The notes under the pieces are model-generated. The model was not told the origin of the DNA, searched no databases, and saw only the letters and a list, made by a program, of their open reading frames with translations. 64,000 nt of DNA from Agromyces bauzanensis (GTDB lineage: Bacteria; Actinomycetota; Actinomycetes; Actinomycetales; Microbacteriaceae): assembly GCF_014645655.1 (NCBI RefSeq), contig NZ_BMMD01000003.1, forward strand, positions 62,001 through 126,000, given 5' to 3'. The translations under genes and the position numbers were made by a program. This document shows, piece by piece, positions 10,119 to 19,113 of the stretch; within the stretch, counting starts at the first letter, position 1; the number at the start of each line of letters is the position of its first letter.

Positions 10119-10155
10119 ACGGATGCCGCGGGAACGTCCCACTCGCGGCATCCGT
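10119..10155 (+). terminator. Hairpin terminator after the Liv-type operon
   Basis: Perfect 12-bp stems ACGGATGCCGCG and CGCGGCATCCGT with a 13-nt loop, 60 bp after the livF stop and about 100 bp before mrpA. There is no T-run. It probably separates the importer operon from the antiporter operon. Confidence 0.6.
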
Positions 10156-10251
10156 CACCGTCTTCGATTCCGCTGTCGGAATACGATGCGCCGATTCCCC
10201 TCGAAACCGAGCCGGTAGACTTGCCGGACGGAGCGAGCGCGGGGAGGGTCG

Positions 10252-13200
10252 ATGATCGCCAGCCTCGCCGCGTTCGCAGGGGTCGCACTCGTGACCCCAT
10301 TCCTCGCGAGGTGGCTCGGCCGGCGGGTGTTCCCGCTCATCGCCCTCATGCCGGCGGCGGCGTTCGTGCTGCTCCTCACGTGGCTGCCCGGGGTGCTCGC
10401 CGGGAATCCGGTCGTCGAGGTCGTGCCCTGGATCCCGCAGCTCGGCGTCGCGATCTCGTTCCGCATCGACGCCCTCGCGCTGCTCCTCGCCCTCATCGTC
10501 ACCGGCATCGGTGCCCTCGTACTGCTCTACTGCACGCAGTACTTCGGCGATGACGAGCCTGGGCTCGGCCGGTTCGCGGCGCTCCTCCTGGCCTTCGCAG
10601 GCGTCATGCTCGGGCTCGTCACCGCCGACGACGTGTTCCTGCTGTTCACGTTCTGGGAGGCCACGAGCGTGCTCTCGTACCTCCTCATCGGCCATTACAC
10701 GGAGAGGAAGGAGAGCCGCGGTGCGGCACTCCAGGCACTCACCGTGACCACCTTCGGCGGACTCACGATGCTCGTCGGACTCGTGGTGCTCGTCGTCGCC
10801 GGCGGCACGACGTCACTGTCGGAACTCGTCGCCGAGCCCGTCGGCGGCACCGCCGGTGCCGTCGGGATCGGCCTCGTGCTCGTCGGAGCCATCTCGAAGA
10901 GCGCGCTCGTGCCGTTCCACTTCTGGCTCCCTGCGGCGATGGCCGCGCCGACGCCGGTCTCGGCCTACCTGCACGCCGCAGCGATGGTGAAGGCGGGCGT
11001 GTACCTCGTCGCCCGCCTCGCCCCCGGGTACGCCGACGTCTCGGTGTGGCATCCGCTCGTCGTCGTGATCGGCGGGGTCACGATGATCGTGGGCGGCTGG
11101 CGGGCGCTGCGACAGACCGACCTCAAGCTGCTCCTGGCATACGGCACGGTGAGCCAGCTCGGCTTCCTCGTACTCGTCACGGGATTCGGCACGCGCGACG
11201 CGGCGCTCGCGGGCGTGGCGCTGCTGCTCGCGCACGCGCTGTTCAAGGCGACGCTCTTCCTCGTCGTCGGCATCGTCGACCACGCCACGGGCACGCGCGA
11301 CGTGCGCAGGCTCTCCGCCGTCGGCCGGCGCATGCCCGTGATCGCGACCATCGCGTTCATCGCCGCCGCGTCGATGGCCGGCGTGCCGCCGCTCATCGGC
11401 TTCGTGGCCAAGGAGGCCGTGTTCACCGCATTCCTCGACGCGACGGCCGCGGGCGAAGCCTGGGCGTGGGCGGCCCTCGTCGCCGCCATCCTCGGCTCGG
11501 TGCTCACCGTGGCGTACACGGCGCGGTTCCTGTGGGGCGCGTTCTTCACCAAGCCTGGCGCCGGGCCGACGACCCTGCAGCCCACGGGCACGCTGATCGG
11601 CATCGCGCCCGGGACCCTCGCCGTCGCGAGCCTCGCGTTCGCGTTCGCGCTCCCGCTCGTCGAGCCGCTCCTCGCCGCATCCGCCGACGAGCTTCCCGGC
11701 TCACGCGAGTACCACCTCGCGCTCTGGCATGGGCTCGAACCGGCACTCGCGCTCTCGGCGCTCGTCTTCGGCCTCGGCGCTCTGCTCGTGTGGCGGCGCG
11801 CCCCTGTCGCCCGCCTGCAGGCCGCGATGCCGCACACGATCGACTCGGGTCGCGGATACCTCGCGATCGTCGGCGCGCTCGACCGGCTCGCCGCCGGCCT
11901 CACGACGTTCATCCAGGCGCGCGGCGTGCCCGGCTACGTCGCCGTCATCGCCACCGTGTTCATCACGGGGCTCGGCGTCGCGGCCCTCCGCAACTCGACC
12001 TGGCCCGACACGGTGCGGCCGTGGGACCTGCCCGCGCAGCCGATCGTCGCGGCGTTGATCGCGACCGCGGCGATCGCGGCGGCCATCGTGCGACAGCGCA
12101 TGACGGCCGTGCTGCTCGCGGGGACCACCGGCTACGGGCTCGTGCTGCTGTTCGGCATGTCGGGCGCGCCCGACCTCGCGCTCACCCAGGCGCTGGTCGA
12201 GACCCTCACGGTCGTCGTGTTCGTGCTCGTGGTGCGCCGACTGCCCCGCCAGGTCGCCGTTCGCAGGCAGGCGGTGCGCGCGCCGTTCCGCATCGCGATC
12301 GGCGTGCTCTCGGGCGCGGTCATGGCGGTCATCGGGCTCGTCGCCCTCGGAGCGCGCGTGCAGCCGACGATCGCAGAAGGGCTTCCCGCGCTCGCCGTCG
12401 AGGCGCACGGGCGGAACATCGTGAACGTCATGCTCGTCGACATCCGGGCCTGGGACACGCTCGGCGAGATCTCGGTGCTCGTCGCCGTGGCGACGGGCGT
12501 CGCGAGCCTCATCTTCATCACGGGGCGCACCGGCGTCGCGCCGCGGCTCGACGCGCCGTCGACGCGCCGCGAGCGGTTCCTCCCGCTGCCCGAGCAGGCC
12601 GACACCATGCGGGGCGCCCGGGCGAGCCTCGCCGACACCGAGCACGAGGCCGACGCCGCCGGCGAGGCCGCGGCCACGCGCCAGACGTGGCTGCTGGCGG
12701 GTCGTACCATCTCGCCGCGCAATCGCTCCATCCTCGTCGAGGTGCTCGTGCGGCTGCTCTTCCACCCGGCGATCGTGGTGTCCGTGTTCCTGCTGTTCGT
12801 GGGCCACAACGCTCCGGGCGGCGGGTTCGCGGGCGGGCTGGTGGCCGGGCTCGCCCTCGTCGCGCGCTACCTCGCGGGCGGTCGGTACGAGCTCGGCGAG
12901 GCCGCGCCGGTCGACGCCGGACGCCTCCTGGGCATCGGCCTGCTGCTCGCCGCAGGAACGGCGACGCTGCCGCTGTTCCTCGGGCGCACCGTGTTCCAGT
13001 CGTCGTGGCTCGAGGCTGACGTGCCGGTGCTCGGCACCATCTCCATCGGCACATCGACGCTCTTCGACATCGGCGTGTACCTCGTCGTCGTCGGGCTGGT
13101 GCTCGACATCCTGCGCTCGCTGGGCGCCGAGATCGACCGCCAGCGGGAGGACGCCGACGAGCACGGCCTGCCCGACGCGATCGCCCCCGCCGACGATGCG

Positions 13201-13284
13201 CTCCACCCCGACACGCCGCACGACGAGCGGCGCGCGGTGGCGTCATCCGGCACCGCGCCGGCCGACGGTGAGGCCCGAGCATGA
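10252..13284 (+). CDS. mrpA: Mrp Na+/H+ antiporter subunit A fused to B
   Basis: Largest subunit of a multi-subunit cation/proton antiporter that exports Na+ (or Li+/K+) using the proton gradient. 1010 residues. The N-terminal 500 are the ND5/NuoL-like proton channel (ITGIGALVLLYCTQYFGDDE, SKSALVPFHFWLPAAMAAPTPV with its channel lysine). A MrpA C-terminal domain follows, and from about 815 a MnhB domain (LFHPAIVVSVFLLFVGHNAPGGGF), so A and B are one chain. GGGGAGG lies 5 bp before the ATG. First of six genes linked by 4-bp overlaps. Confidence 0.93.
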   Translation: MIASLAAFAGVALVTPFLARWLGRRVFPLIALMPAAAFVLLLTWLPGVLAGNPVVEVVPWIPQLGVAISFRIDALALLLALIVTGIGALVLLYCTQYFGDDEPGLGRFAALLLAFAGVMLGLVTADDVFLLFTFWEATSVLSYLLIGHYTERKESRGAALQALTVTTFGGLTMLVGLVVLVVAGGTTSLSELVAEPVGGTAGAVGIGLVLVGAISKSALVPFHFWLPAAMAAPTPVSAYLHAAAMVKAGVYLVARLAPGYADVSVWHPLVVVIGGVTMIVGGWRALRQTDLKLLLAYGTVSQLGFLVLVTGFGTRDAALAGVALLLAHALFKATLFLVVGIVDHATGTRDVRRLSAVGRRMPVIATIAFIAAASMAGVPPLIGFVAKEAVFTAFLDATAAGEAWAWAALVAAILGSVLTVAYTARFLWGAFFTKPGAGPTTLQPTGTLIGIAPGTLAVASLAFAFALPLVEPLLAASADELPGSREYHLALWHGLEPALALSALVFGLGALLVWRRAPVARLQAAMPHTIDSGRGYLAIVGALDRLAAGLTTFIQARGVPGYVAVIATVFITGLGVAALRNSTWPDTVRPWDLPAQPIVAALIATAAIAAAIVRQRMTAVLLAGTTGYGLVLLFGMSGAPDLALTQALVETLTVVVFVLVVRRLPRQVAVRRQAVRAPFRIAIGVLSGAVMAVIGLVALGARVQPTIAEGLPALAVEAHGRNIVNVMLVDIRAWDTLGEISVLVAVATGVASLIFITGRTGVAPRLDAPSTRRERFLPLPEQADTMRGARASLADTEHEADAAGEAAATRQTWLLAGRTISPRNRSILVEVLVRLLFHPAIVVSVFLLFVGHNAPGGGFAGGLVAGLALVARYLAGGRYELGEAAPVDAGRLLGIGLLLAAGTATLPLFLGRTVFQSSWLEADVPVLGTISIGTSTLFDIGVYLVVVGLVLDILRSLGAEIDRQREDADEHGLPDAIAPADDALHPDTPHDERRAVASSGTAPADGEARA

Positions 13285-13805
13285 GCGCCTCCCTCACCCT
13301 CGTGGTCGTCATGAGCGTGCTCTTCGGCGCGGGCATCGCGACCATGATGGAACGCAGCCTGACCCGCGTGCTCATCGGATTCCTGCTGGTCGGCAACGGC
13401 GTCAACCTGCTCATCTACCTGATGAGCGGCACGCCCGGGCTCGCGCCGATCCTCGGCGAGGACGTCGACGGGTCGGAGATCTCCGATCCGCTGCCGCAGG
13501 CGTTCATCCTCACCGCGATCGTCATCAACCTCGGCATCACGGCCTTCCTGCTCGCGCTCCTCTACCGCAGCTGGTGGCTGGCCCAGCTCGGCGCGCGCGG
13601 CGACCTCGTCGACGACGCGGCGGAGCACGTCGAGGATGCCGAGGAGACCGCCGACCTGATCCGCAGCTCCGCGGCCGACGACCGGGCCGTGCAGGAGCTC
13701 ATCGACGCGAGCGACGAGGAGCCCGACGCGGGCGGCGACGCGGAGCCCGAGGCATCCGAGGCATCCGAAGCATCCGCTCGACGGGGCGGGAGGAGGCGAC
13801 CGTGA
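13281..13805 (+). CDS. mrpC: Mrp antiporter subunit C
   Basis: NuoK-like membrane subunit of the antiporter. Three helices in residues 1-100 (VLIGFLLVGNGVNLLIYLMSG, AFILTAIVINLGITAFLLALLY) match MnhC. At 174 residues it is longer than the usual 110-125 because of an acidic cytoplasmic tail (residues about 105-174; DDAAEHVEDAEETADLIRSS, then EPEASEASEAS). The ATG overlaps the mrpA stop. The tail may be disordered; its role is unknown. Confidence 0.92.
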   Translation: MSASLTLVVVMSVLFGAGIATMMERSLTRVLIGFLLVGNGVNLLIYLMSGTPGLAPILGEDVDGSEISDPLPQAFILTAIVINLGITAFLLALLYRSWWLAQLGARGDLVDDAAEHVEDAEETADLIRSSAADDRAVQELIDASDEEPDAGGDAEPEASEASEASARRGGRRRP

Positions 13806-15418
13806 CCCCCGCCGCACTCGTCCCGCTCGTCGTGCTGCTGCCGCTCCTCGGCGCGGCGACCGCGCTCATCCTCGGCCGGCACCGGCGCGCGCAGATCGTC
13901 GTGAGCACCGCCGTGCTCGCCGCCGTCGCCGTGGTGGCGGCGGTCCTCCTCGCCGAAGTCGATCGCACCGGCACGGGCGTCACCGTCGCGGTGGGCGCCT
14001 GGCCCGCGCCGTACGGCATCGTGCTGGTCGTCGACCGGCTGAGCGCGATCATGATCGTCATCTCGGCGCTCGTGCTGCTCGGCGTCCTCCTCTACGCCGT
14101 CGGACAGGGCGTCGCCGACCGGCACCGCGAGACGCCGGTGTCGATCTTCCACCCGACATACCTCATCCTGTCGGCCGGCGTCTTCAACGCGTTCATCGCG
14201 GGCGACCTGTTCAACCTCTACGTCGGATTCGAGATCCTGCTGTCCGCGAGCTACGTGCTGTTGACCTTGGGCGGCACGGGCGAGCGCATCCGCGCGGGCG
14301 TCACGTACATCCTCGTCAGCCTCGTCTCGTCGCTGTTCTTCCTGAGCGCCATCGCGCTCATCTACGGCGCGACCGGCACCGCGAACATGGCGCAGCTCTC
14401 GGTGCGCCTCGCCGAACTGCCGCAGGACGTGCAGCTCATCCTGCACCTGCTGCTGCTCGTCGCGTTCGGCATCAAGGCCGCGGTGTTCCCGCTGTCGTTC
14501 TGGCTGCCCGACTCCTACCCCACCGCGCCCGCTCCGGTCACCGCGGTGTTCGCGGGCCTCCTCACCAAGGTCGGCGTCTACGCGATCATCCGCTCCGAGA
14601 CGGTGATCTTCGCCGAGAACGACCTCACGCCGCTCCTCATGGTCGTGGGCGGACTCACGATGCTCATCGGCATCCTCGGCGCGCTCACCCAGGCCGACAT
14701 CAAGCGGCTGCTGTCGTTCACGCTCGTCAGCCACATCGGCTACATGATCTTCGGCATCGCCCTGGCGAGCGTCGCCGGCCTCGCGGCGACGGTGTACTAC
14801 GTCGTGCACCACATCACGGTGCAGACCACCCTCTTCCTCACCACCGGCCTCATCGAGCGGTTCGGCGGCGCCACGTCGATCAACCGGCTCGCAGGACTCC
14901 TCGCGGCGTCGCCGCCGCTCGCGATCCTGTTCTTCGTTCCGGCGCTCAACCTCGGCGGCATCCCGCCGTTCTCCGGCTTCCTCGGCAAGGTCGGGCTGTT
15001 CGTGGCCGGGGCGGATGCGGTCGGCGGTACGGATGCCGCGGGCGAGATCGGCCCCGGCACCTCCGCGCCTGCCTGGCTCATCTGGACGGTCATCGCGGTG
15101 GGTGCGCTCACCTCGCTCATCACGCTCTATGCGCTCGCCCGCTTCTGGAACATGGCGTTCTGGCGCGGCCGCGACGAGCTCACCGGCTACGAGTCGGTGC
15201 TGCTCTCGTCGGTGCAGGAGGCGCCCGACGGCGGCGTCGTCACGGCCACCCGCACGACGCCGTGGCTCATGGTGGGGGTCACCACCGGCATGGTCGTGCT
15301 GACGCTCCTGCTCACGGTGTTCGCGGGTCCGCTGTTCGACCTCGCGGGCCGGGCCGCCGAGAACCTGCGGGACCCGTCGGTGTACGTATCCCTGGTCTTC
15401 CCGGGAGGTGTCGGATGA
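13802..15418 (+). CDS. mrpD: Mrp antiporter subunit D
   Basis: Second proton-channel subunit, NuoM/N-like, with about 14 helices. 538 residues from a GTG that overlaps the mrpC stop; a longer in-frame extension upstream lies within mrpC and is not credible. Conserved stretches include FGIKAAVFPLSFWLPDSYPT (channel lysine), LTQADIKRLLSFTLVSHIGY and LGGIPPFSGFLGKVGLF. It assembles with MrpA/B, C, E, F and G in the membrane. Confidence 0.93.
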   Translation: MTPAALVPLVVLLPLLGAATALILGRHRRAQIVVSTAVLAAVAVVAAVLLAEVDRTGTGVTVAVGAWPAPYGIVLVVDRLSAIMIVISALVLLGVLLYAVGQGVADRHRETPVSIFHPTYLILSAGVFNAFIAGDLFNLYVGFEILLSASYVLLTLGGTGERIRAGVTYILVSLVSSLFFLSAIALIYGATGTANMAQLSVRLAELPQDVQLILHLLLLVAFGIKAAVFPLSFWLPDSYPTAPAPVTAVFAGLLTKVGVYAIIRSETVIFAENDLTPLLMVVGGLTMLIGILGALTQADIKRLLSFTLVSHIGYMIFGIALASVAGLAATVYYVVHHITVQTTLFLTTGLIERFGGATSINRLAGLLAASPPLAILFFVPALNLGGIPPFSGFLGKVGLFVAGADAVGGTDAAGEIGPGTSAPAWLIWTVIAVGALTSLITLYALARFWNMAFWRGRDELTGYESVLLSSVQEAPDGGVVTATRTTPWLMVGVTTGMVVLTLLLTVFAGPLFDLAGRAAENLRDPSVYVSLVFPGGVG

Positions 15419-16197
15419 GTGCAGCGGATGCCTCGGCCACTCCGCCCGAGCCGCGCGACGCTTCGCTCGGGCCCGCAGAGCCGCCCGCCGAGCCGACGCT
15501 CTCGCGCTGGCAGGCCGTCTGGCGCCAACTCCCCCTGCTCCTGATCCTCGTGGTGCTGTGGGTGTTCCTCTGGGATCACGTCGACGTGCTCACCATCACC
15601 ACGGGCGTGCTGCTCGCGGTCCTCGTGACGCGATTCCTCTACCTGCCGCCCGTACTCCTCAGCGGCCGCTTCAACCCGTGGCGCGGGCTGCTCCTCGGCG
15701 TCCGGATGATCATCGACGTCGTGATCGCGTCGATCCAGGTCGCCGGTCGCGCGATCTGGCCGACCTGGCAGCCGGTGAACGCGATCATCGCCGTGCAGCT
15801 CCTCACCCGGTCGGATCTCATCACGACGCTCACGGCCGAGGCCATCACGGTCGTGCCGGGCACCGTCGTGGTCGACATCGACCGGGAACGCGGGCTGCTC
15901 TACGTGCACACGCTCGGCACGCGCACCCAAGCGGATCTCGACAAGGCGCGGGAGCACGTGCTCGTCGTCGAGGAACGCATCGTGCTGGCCATGGGAACGC
16001 GCGAGCAGGCGGCCGCCGTCCGACACGCGCACCGCGCCCGTCGCGCCCATGGCCTCGGTCGAGCCGACGGCGCGCCGCCGCTCGCCCCCGGCGCAGTGCG
16101 TGAGGTGGCGCCGCAGGAGACGGCGGAGCGGCATCCGCTCGACGGACCGGACGGCCGTCCCGGCGAACCCGATGCCCTGAAGGGAGGCGAGGCATGA
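15415..16197 (+). CDS. mrpE: Mrp antiporter subunit E
   Basis: Small membrane subunit of the antiporter. 260 residues against about 160 for most MnhE proteins: a 35-residue polar N-terminal lead and a 60-residue polar C-terminal tail flank the conserved core. The core shows two or three helices, then VNAIIAVQLLTRSDLITTL and ITVVPGTVVVDIDRERGLLYVH, the MnhE signature. The ATG overlaps the mrpD stop. Confidence 0.9.
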   Translation: MSAADASATPPEPRDASLGPAEPPAEPTLSRWQAVWRQLPLLLILVVLWVFLWDHVDVLTITTGVLLAVLVTRFLYLPPVLLSGRFNPWRGLLLGVRMIIDVVIASIQVAGRAIWPTWQPVNAIIAVQLLTRSDLITTLTAEAITVVPGTVVVDIDRERGLLYVHTLGTRTQADLDKAREHVLVVEERIVLAMGTREQAAAVRHAHRARRAHGLGRADGAPPLAPGAVREVAPQETAERHPLDGPDGRPGEPDALKGGEA

Positions 16198-16466
16198 CCC
16201 CGCTCACGATCATCGGTCTCGTCGCCGGCGTGATGTTCGGCATCGGCGCGCTCGCTGCGGTCGTGCGCATCATCCGCGGCCCGTCGATCCTCGACCGCGC
16301 GCTCGCGACCGACGTGCTGCTCGCGATCGCGATGTGCGCCCTCGGCGCCGAGATGGCGATCAACCGGCACACCGACACGCTCGTGGTACTGCTCGTGCTC
16401 GCGGTGTTCGCGATCCTCGGCTCGATCGCGATCGCCCGGTTCATCGGACTGCAGGACGAATCATGA
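16194..16466 (+). CDS. mrpF: Mrp antiporter subunit F
   Basis: 90-residue, three-helix MnhF subunit. The RIIRGPSILDRALATDVL segment after the first helix is the family signature. Start and stop overlap the neighbours by ATGA, so translation is probably coupled and the subunits are made in fixed ratio. Confidence 0.92.
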   Translation: MTPLTIIGLVAGVMFGIGALAAVVRIIRGPSILDRALATDVLLAIAMCALGAEMAINRHTDTLVVLLVLAVFAILGSIAIARFIGLQDES

Positions 16467-16840
16467 CTCCGGTCGAGCTCGGCGTCGCCGCCCTCGTCCT
16501 GCTGAGCGGCTTCCTCTCGATGGCGGCGGGTATCGGCGTGCTGCGTTTCCCCGACGTGCTCACGCGCCTGCACGCCGCCACGAAGCCGCAGGTGCTGGGG
16601 CTCGCGGTTGTGCTCCTCGCGATCGTGCTGCGCGTGCCGACCTGGGGCGTGCTCTCGACCGTGGTGCTCATCATGACGTTCCAGCTGCTCACGCAGCCCA
16701 TGACCGCGCACATGCTCGGCCGCTCGGCGTATCGCAGCGACCACGTGCGGTTCGACCTCCTGATCGAGGACGACCTCGGCCGCGACATCGCCGAGCACGA
16801 TCGGAACCAGGGGCCTGCGGAATCCCCCGGCGCGCCGTGA
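16463..16840 (+). CDS. mrpG: Mrp antiporter subunit G
   Basis: 125-residue MnhG subunit, last of the operon. The signature GVLRFPDVLTRLHAATKPQVLG is present after the first helix. A polar tail from about residue 90 closes the protein. The ATG at 16463 overlaps the mrpF stop. The 140 bp after it, before the convergent paaG gene, hold only a weak 6-bp hairpin (16958-16972) and no convincing gene. Confidence 0.92.
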   Translation: MTPVELGVAALVLLSGFLSMAAGIGVLRFPDVLTRLHAATKPQVLGLAVVLLAIVLRVPTWGVLSTVVLIMTFQLLTQPMTAHMLGRSAYRSDHVRFDLLIEDDLGRDIAEHDRNQGPAESPGAP

Positions 16841-16980
16841 GCGTCGCCTCCGATCGCGAGTGGGCGTGGGCCCACCGTGAGCGCGAACGACGGCGACGAG
16901 GGTGCGGATGCCGCCCGCGCTGCCTCGTCGGAGGCACTCGCATTCAGGGGTGACGCGGCGTGCGCGGCACGCGCCCCGGG

Positions 16981-17766
16981 TCAGTTGCGGCCGGTGAACG
17001 TCGGCGCGCGCTTCTCCTGGAACGCGGCGAAGCCCTCGCGATAGTCGTCGGTGTCGCAGAGCGCCGCCTGGGCGTGGTTCTCGTGCGCCATCGATCCCCA
17101 GAGGCCGAGGCGCTCGTCGCGCAGCTCCGCGACGAGCTGCTTCGACGCCGCGAACGCGAGAGTGGGGCCGGACGCCGCGGCACGGGCCGCCGCGCGGGTG
17201 GCATCCGTCACCTCATCGGCCGGGAAGACCCGCGAGAACAGGCCCGCGGCCACGGCCTCGGATCCCGACATGAGCCGGCCGGTCACGATGAGGTCCATGG
17301 TGCGGTGCGCGCCGAGCCGTTCGACGAAGAACGCGTGGCCGCCCGAGTCGAGGGTCGCGCCGAGGTTCTTGAACGGCGAGCCGATCTTCGCGGAGTCGGC
17401 GACGTACACGATGTCGCTCGCGATGAGGAGCCCGAGGCCGACGCCGAGGCACGCGCCATGCGCGACCGCGAAAGTCGGCACGGGGATGCGCGACATCCGC
17501 TTGAGCAGCGGCTCGACCTTGCCCCCGAGGTAGCGCAGCACGTCGTCGTCACGAGGGTCGACGCCCGAGATGTCGCGGCCGGCGCAGAAGGCGCGCCCCT
17601 CGCCGCGCAGCACCATCGCACGGACGCGCCCCTCGGATGCCGCGGCCTCGGCCTCCTCGTACACCCCGTCGAGTTCGGCCAGCGCCGCCCCGTCGAGCGC
17701 GTTGAGCTTGTCGGGCGCGTTCAACACCACTTCGGCGACGCCGTCGCGGATCTCCAGCTGGATCAT
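16981..17766 (-). CDS. paaG: Enoyl-CoA hydratase/isomerase, probable PaaG
   Basis: Crotonase-fold enzyme; PaaG turns the ring-1,2-epoxide of phenylacetyl-CoA into 2-oxepin-2(3H)-ylideneacetyl-CoA. 261 residues. The oxyanion-hole segments are FCAGRDIS and HGACLGVGLGL. The GATLDSGG segment places an Asp where PaaG has its catalytic one, and the end DYREGFAAFQEKRAPTFTG is characteristic of PaaG. It lies 132 bp after paaE on the same strand, so it can be the last gene of the paa operon or have its own promoter near the inverted repeat at 17783-17857. Confidence 0.75.
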   Translation of the reverse strand: MIQLEIRDGVAEVVLNAPDKLNALDGAALAELDGVYEEAEAAASEGRVRAMVLRGEGRAFCAGRDISGVDPRDDDVLRYLGGKVEPLLKRMSRIPVPTFAVAHGACLGVGLGLLIASDIVYVADSAKIGSPFKNLGATLDSGGHAFFVERLGAHRTMDLIVTGRLMSGSEAVAAGLFSRVFPADEVTDATRAAARAAASGPTLAFAASKQLVAELRDERLGLWGSMAHENHAQAALCDTDDYREGFAAFQEKRAPTFTGRN

Positions 17767-17782
17767 CCGAATCCTCCATCTT

Positions 17783-17857
17783 CCCCGAGTGTTAACGTAC
17801 GGTCAGGCGGGCTCCAACAGAACGACATCACTCGACGGCTGCCGTTAACACTCGGGG
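17783..17857. repeat. Perfect 15-bp inverted repeat with 45-bp spacer
   Basis: Arms CCCCGAGTGTTAACG (17783-17797) and CGTTAACACTCGGGG (17843-17857) are exact inverted copies flanking 45 bp. The pair sits in the paaE-paaG gap directly upstream of paaG; AT-bearing arms stand out from the GC-rich surroundings. It could be paired operator half-sites, a long hairpin in the paa transcript, or the ends of a tiny mobile element. A GGTCGAG 7-mer run in near-tandem follows at about 17865-17890. Confidence 0.7.
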
Positions 17858-17898
17858 TAAGAACGTCGAGGGTCGAGGGTCGAGGGTCGAGACTGGGG

Positions 17899-19113
17899 TC
17901 AGACATCGTAGTCGACGACGACGCGGTCGGACTTCGGGTGCGACTGGCACGTGAGCACGTACCCGCGCTCGAGCTCCTCGGGCTCCAGCGCGTAGTTCTC
18001 GGTCATGTTCACGCTGCCCTCGACAAGGCGGGCCCGGCACGTGCCGCAGACGCCGCCGGCGCATGCGAACGGGACATCCGACCGCACGCGCAGCGCGGCG
18101 TTGAGGATCGACTCGTTCGCAGAGACCGGGCTCTCGACGCTCGAGGTCACGCCGTCGAGGTTGAACTCGATCGCGACGGTCGGCTCACCGCGCTGCACGA
18201 CCACCGGTCGTCCGTGCTCGCCCTCGACGCGGTCGCCGGTGTCGGTCGTGAACAGCTCGTAGCGCACGTGCTTGGCGGGCACGGATGCCGCCGCGAGCGT
18301 GTCACGGGCCAGCTGCACGAGCTCGAACGGGCCGCACAGGAACCACTCGTCCACCGTCTCGGGATGGATGAGCATCTCGAGCATGCGCTGCAGCTTCTCG
18401 GCGTCGATACGCCCGGACAGGAGCGGCGCCGTGCGCTGCTCGCGGGAGAGCACGTGATGCAGCGCGAGCCGTGCCGGGTAGCGGTCCTTGAGCTCGGCGA
18501 GCTCCTCGAGGAACATCACATCGCGCGTCGAGCGGTTGGTGTAGACGAGCGAGAAGCGGGCCGTGTCCGACCGTGCGAGCACCGTGTGGGCGAGCGCCAT
18601 GAGCGGCGTGATGCCCGAACCGGCGGCGATGCCGACGATGTGCTTGCCGTCGAGGGCCTCGAGCCCCGACGTGAACGTGCCCTCGGGACTCATCACGTCG
18701 AGCGCGTCGCCCGCCTTCAACTCGGAGTTCGCCCACGTCGAGAAGTGACCGCCGAGGTCGCGCTTGATGGCGACCGAGATGCTCCCCCGCGACGGCGGAC
18801 GACAGAGCGAGTAGCTGCGGCGCAGCTCCCTGCCCTCGATCGTCGCCCGGATCGCGACGTACTGGCCAGGCAGGTACGCGTAGTCGGCGGCGAGCTCGTC
18901 GGGCACGTCGAACGTGACCTCGACGGCATCGTCGGTGAGCGAGCGCACCTCCGCGACCGTGAGCTCGTGGAACCGGGCGCGGCGGCGCTTCGGCACGTGC
19001 TCGCCGCCCACCGCGCTCTGCAGGAAGGCGGATGCCACCGCGGCATCCGCGGCGGCGCCGCTGGCGCTCGCCGGGGGACGTGCCGTGATCGACCCGAGGT
19101 TGCGTGCAGCCAT
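17899..19113 (-). CDS. paaE: Phenylacetyl-CoA epoxidase reductase subunit PaaE
   Basis: Passes electrons from NADPH via FAD and a 2Fe-2S cluster to the PaaA diiron centre. 404 residues. The FAD domain begins after about 50 residues (RFHELTVAEVRSLT; RRSYSLCRPP), then a nucleotide domain (GIAAGSGITPLMAL), and a plant-type ferredoxin domain with cysteines in CAGGVCGTC near 350 and LTCQ near 388. The first 45 or so residues (Ala-rich, then PKRRR) are not found in typical PaaE and might be an artefact of start choice, but the ATG at 19113 overlaps the paaD stop, supporting it. Confidence 0.93.
   Translation of the reverse strand: MAARNLGSITARPPASASGAAADAAVASAFLQSAVGGEHVPKRRRARFHELTVAEVRSLTDDAVEVTFDVPDELAADYAYLPGQYVAIRATIEGRELRRSYSLCRPPSRGSISVAIKRDLGGHFSTWANSELKAGDALDVMSPEGTFTSGLEALDGKHIVGIAAGSGITPLMALAHTVLARSDTARFSLVYTNRSTRDVMFLEELAELKDRYPARLALHHVLSREQRTAPLLSGRIDAEKLQRMLEMLIHPETVDEWFLCGPFELVQLARDTLAAASVPAKHVRYELFTTDTGDRVEGEHGRPVVVQRGEPTVAIEFNLDGVTSSVESPVSANESILNAALRVRSDVPFACAGGVCGTCRARLVEGSVNMTENYALEPEELERGYVLTCQSHPKSDRVVVDYDV

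Noticed and set aside
11701-13221. 506-codon minus-strand reading frame opposite mrpA
   Set aside because: Composition is a frame shadow and the MnhB motif on the plus strand is intact.
16837-16954. 38-codon ORF overlapping the mrpG stop
   Set aside because: Arg-rich with no family resemblance and ends in a convergent intergenic gap; GTG overlap alone is not enough.
17865-17890. GGTCGAG in near-tandem, possible iteron or CRISPR-like repeat
   Set aside because: Only three to four units of 7 bp without spacers; low-complexity slippage next to the paaE stop.
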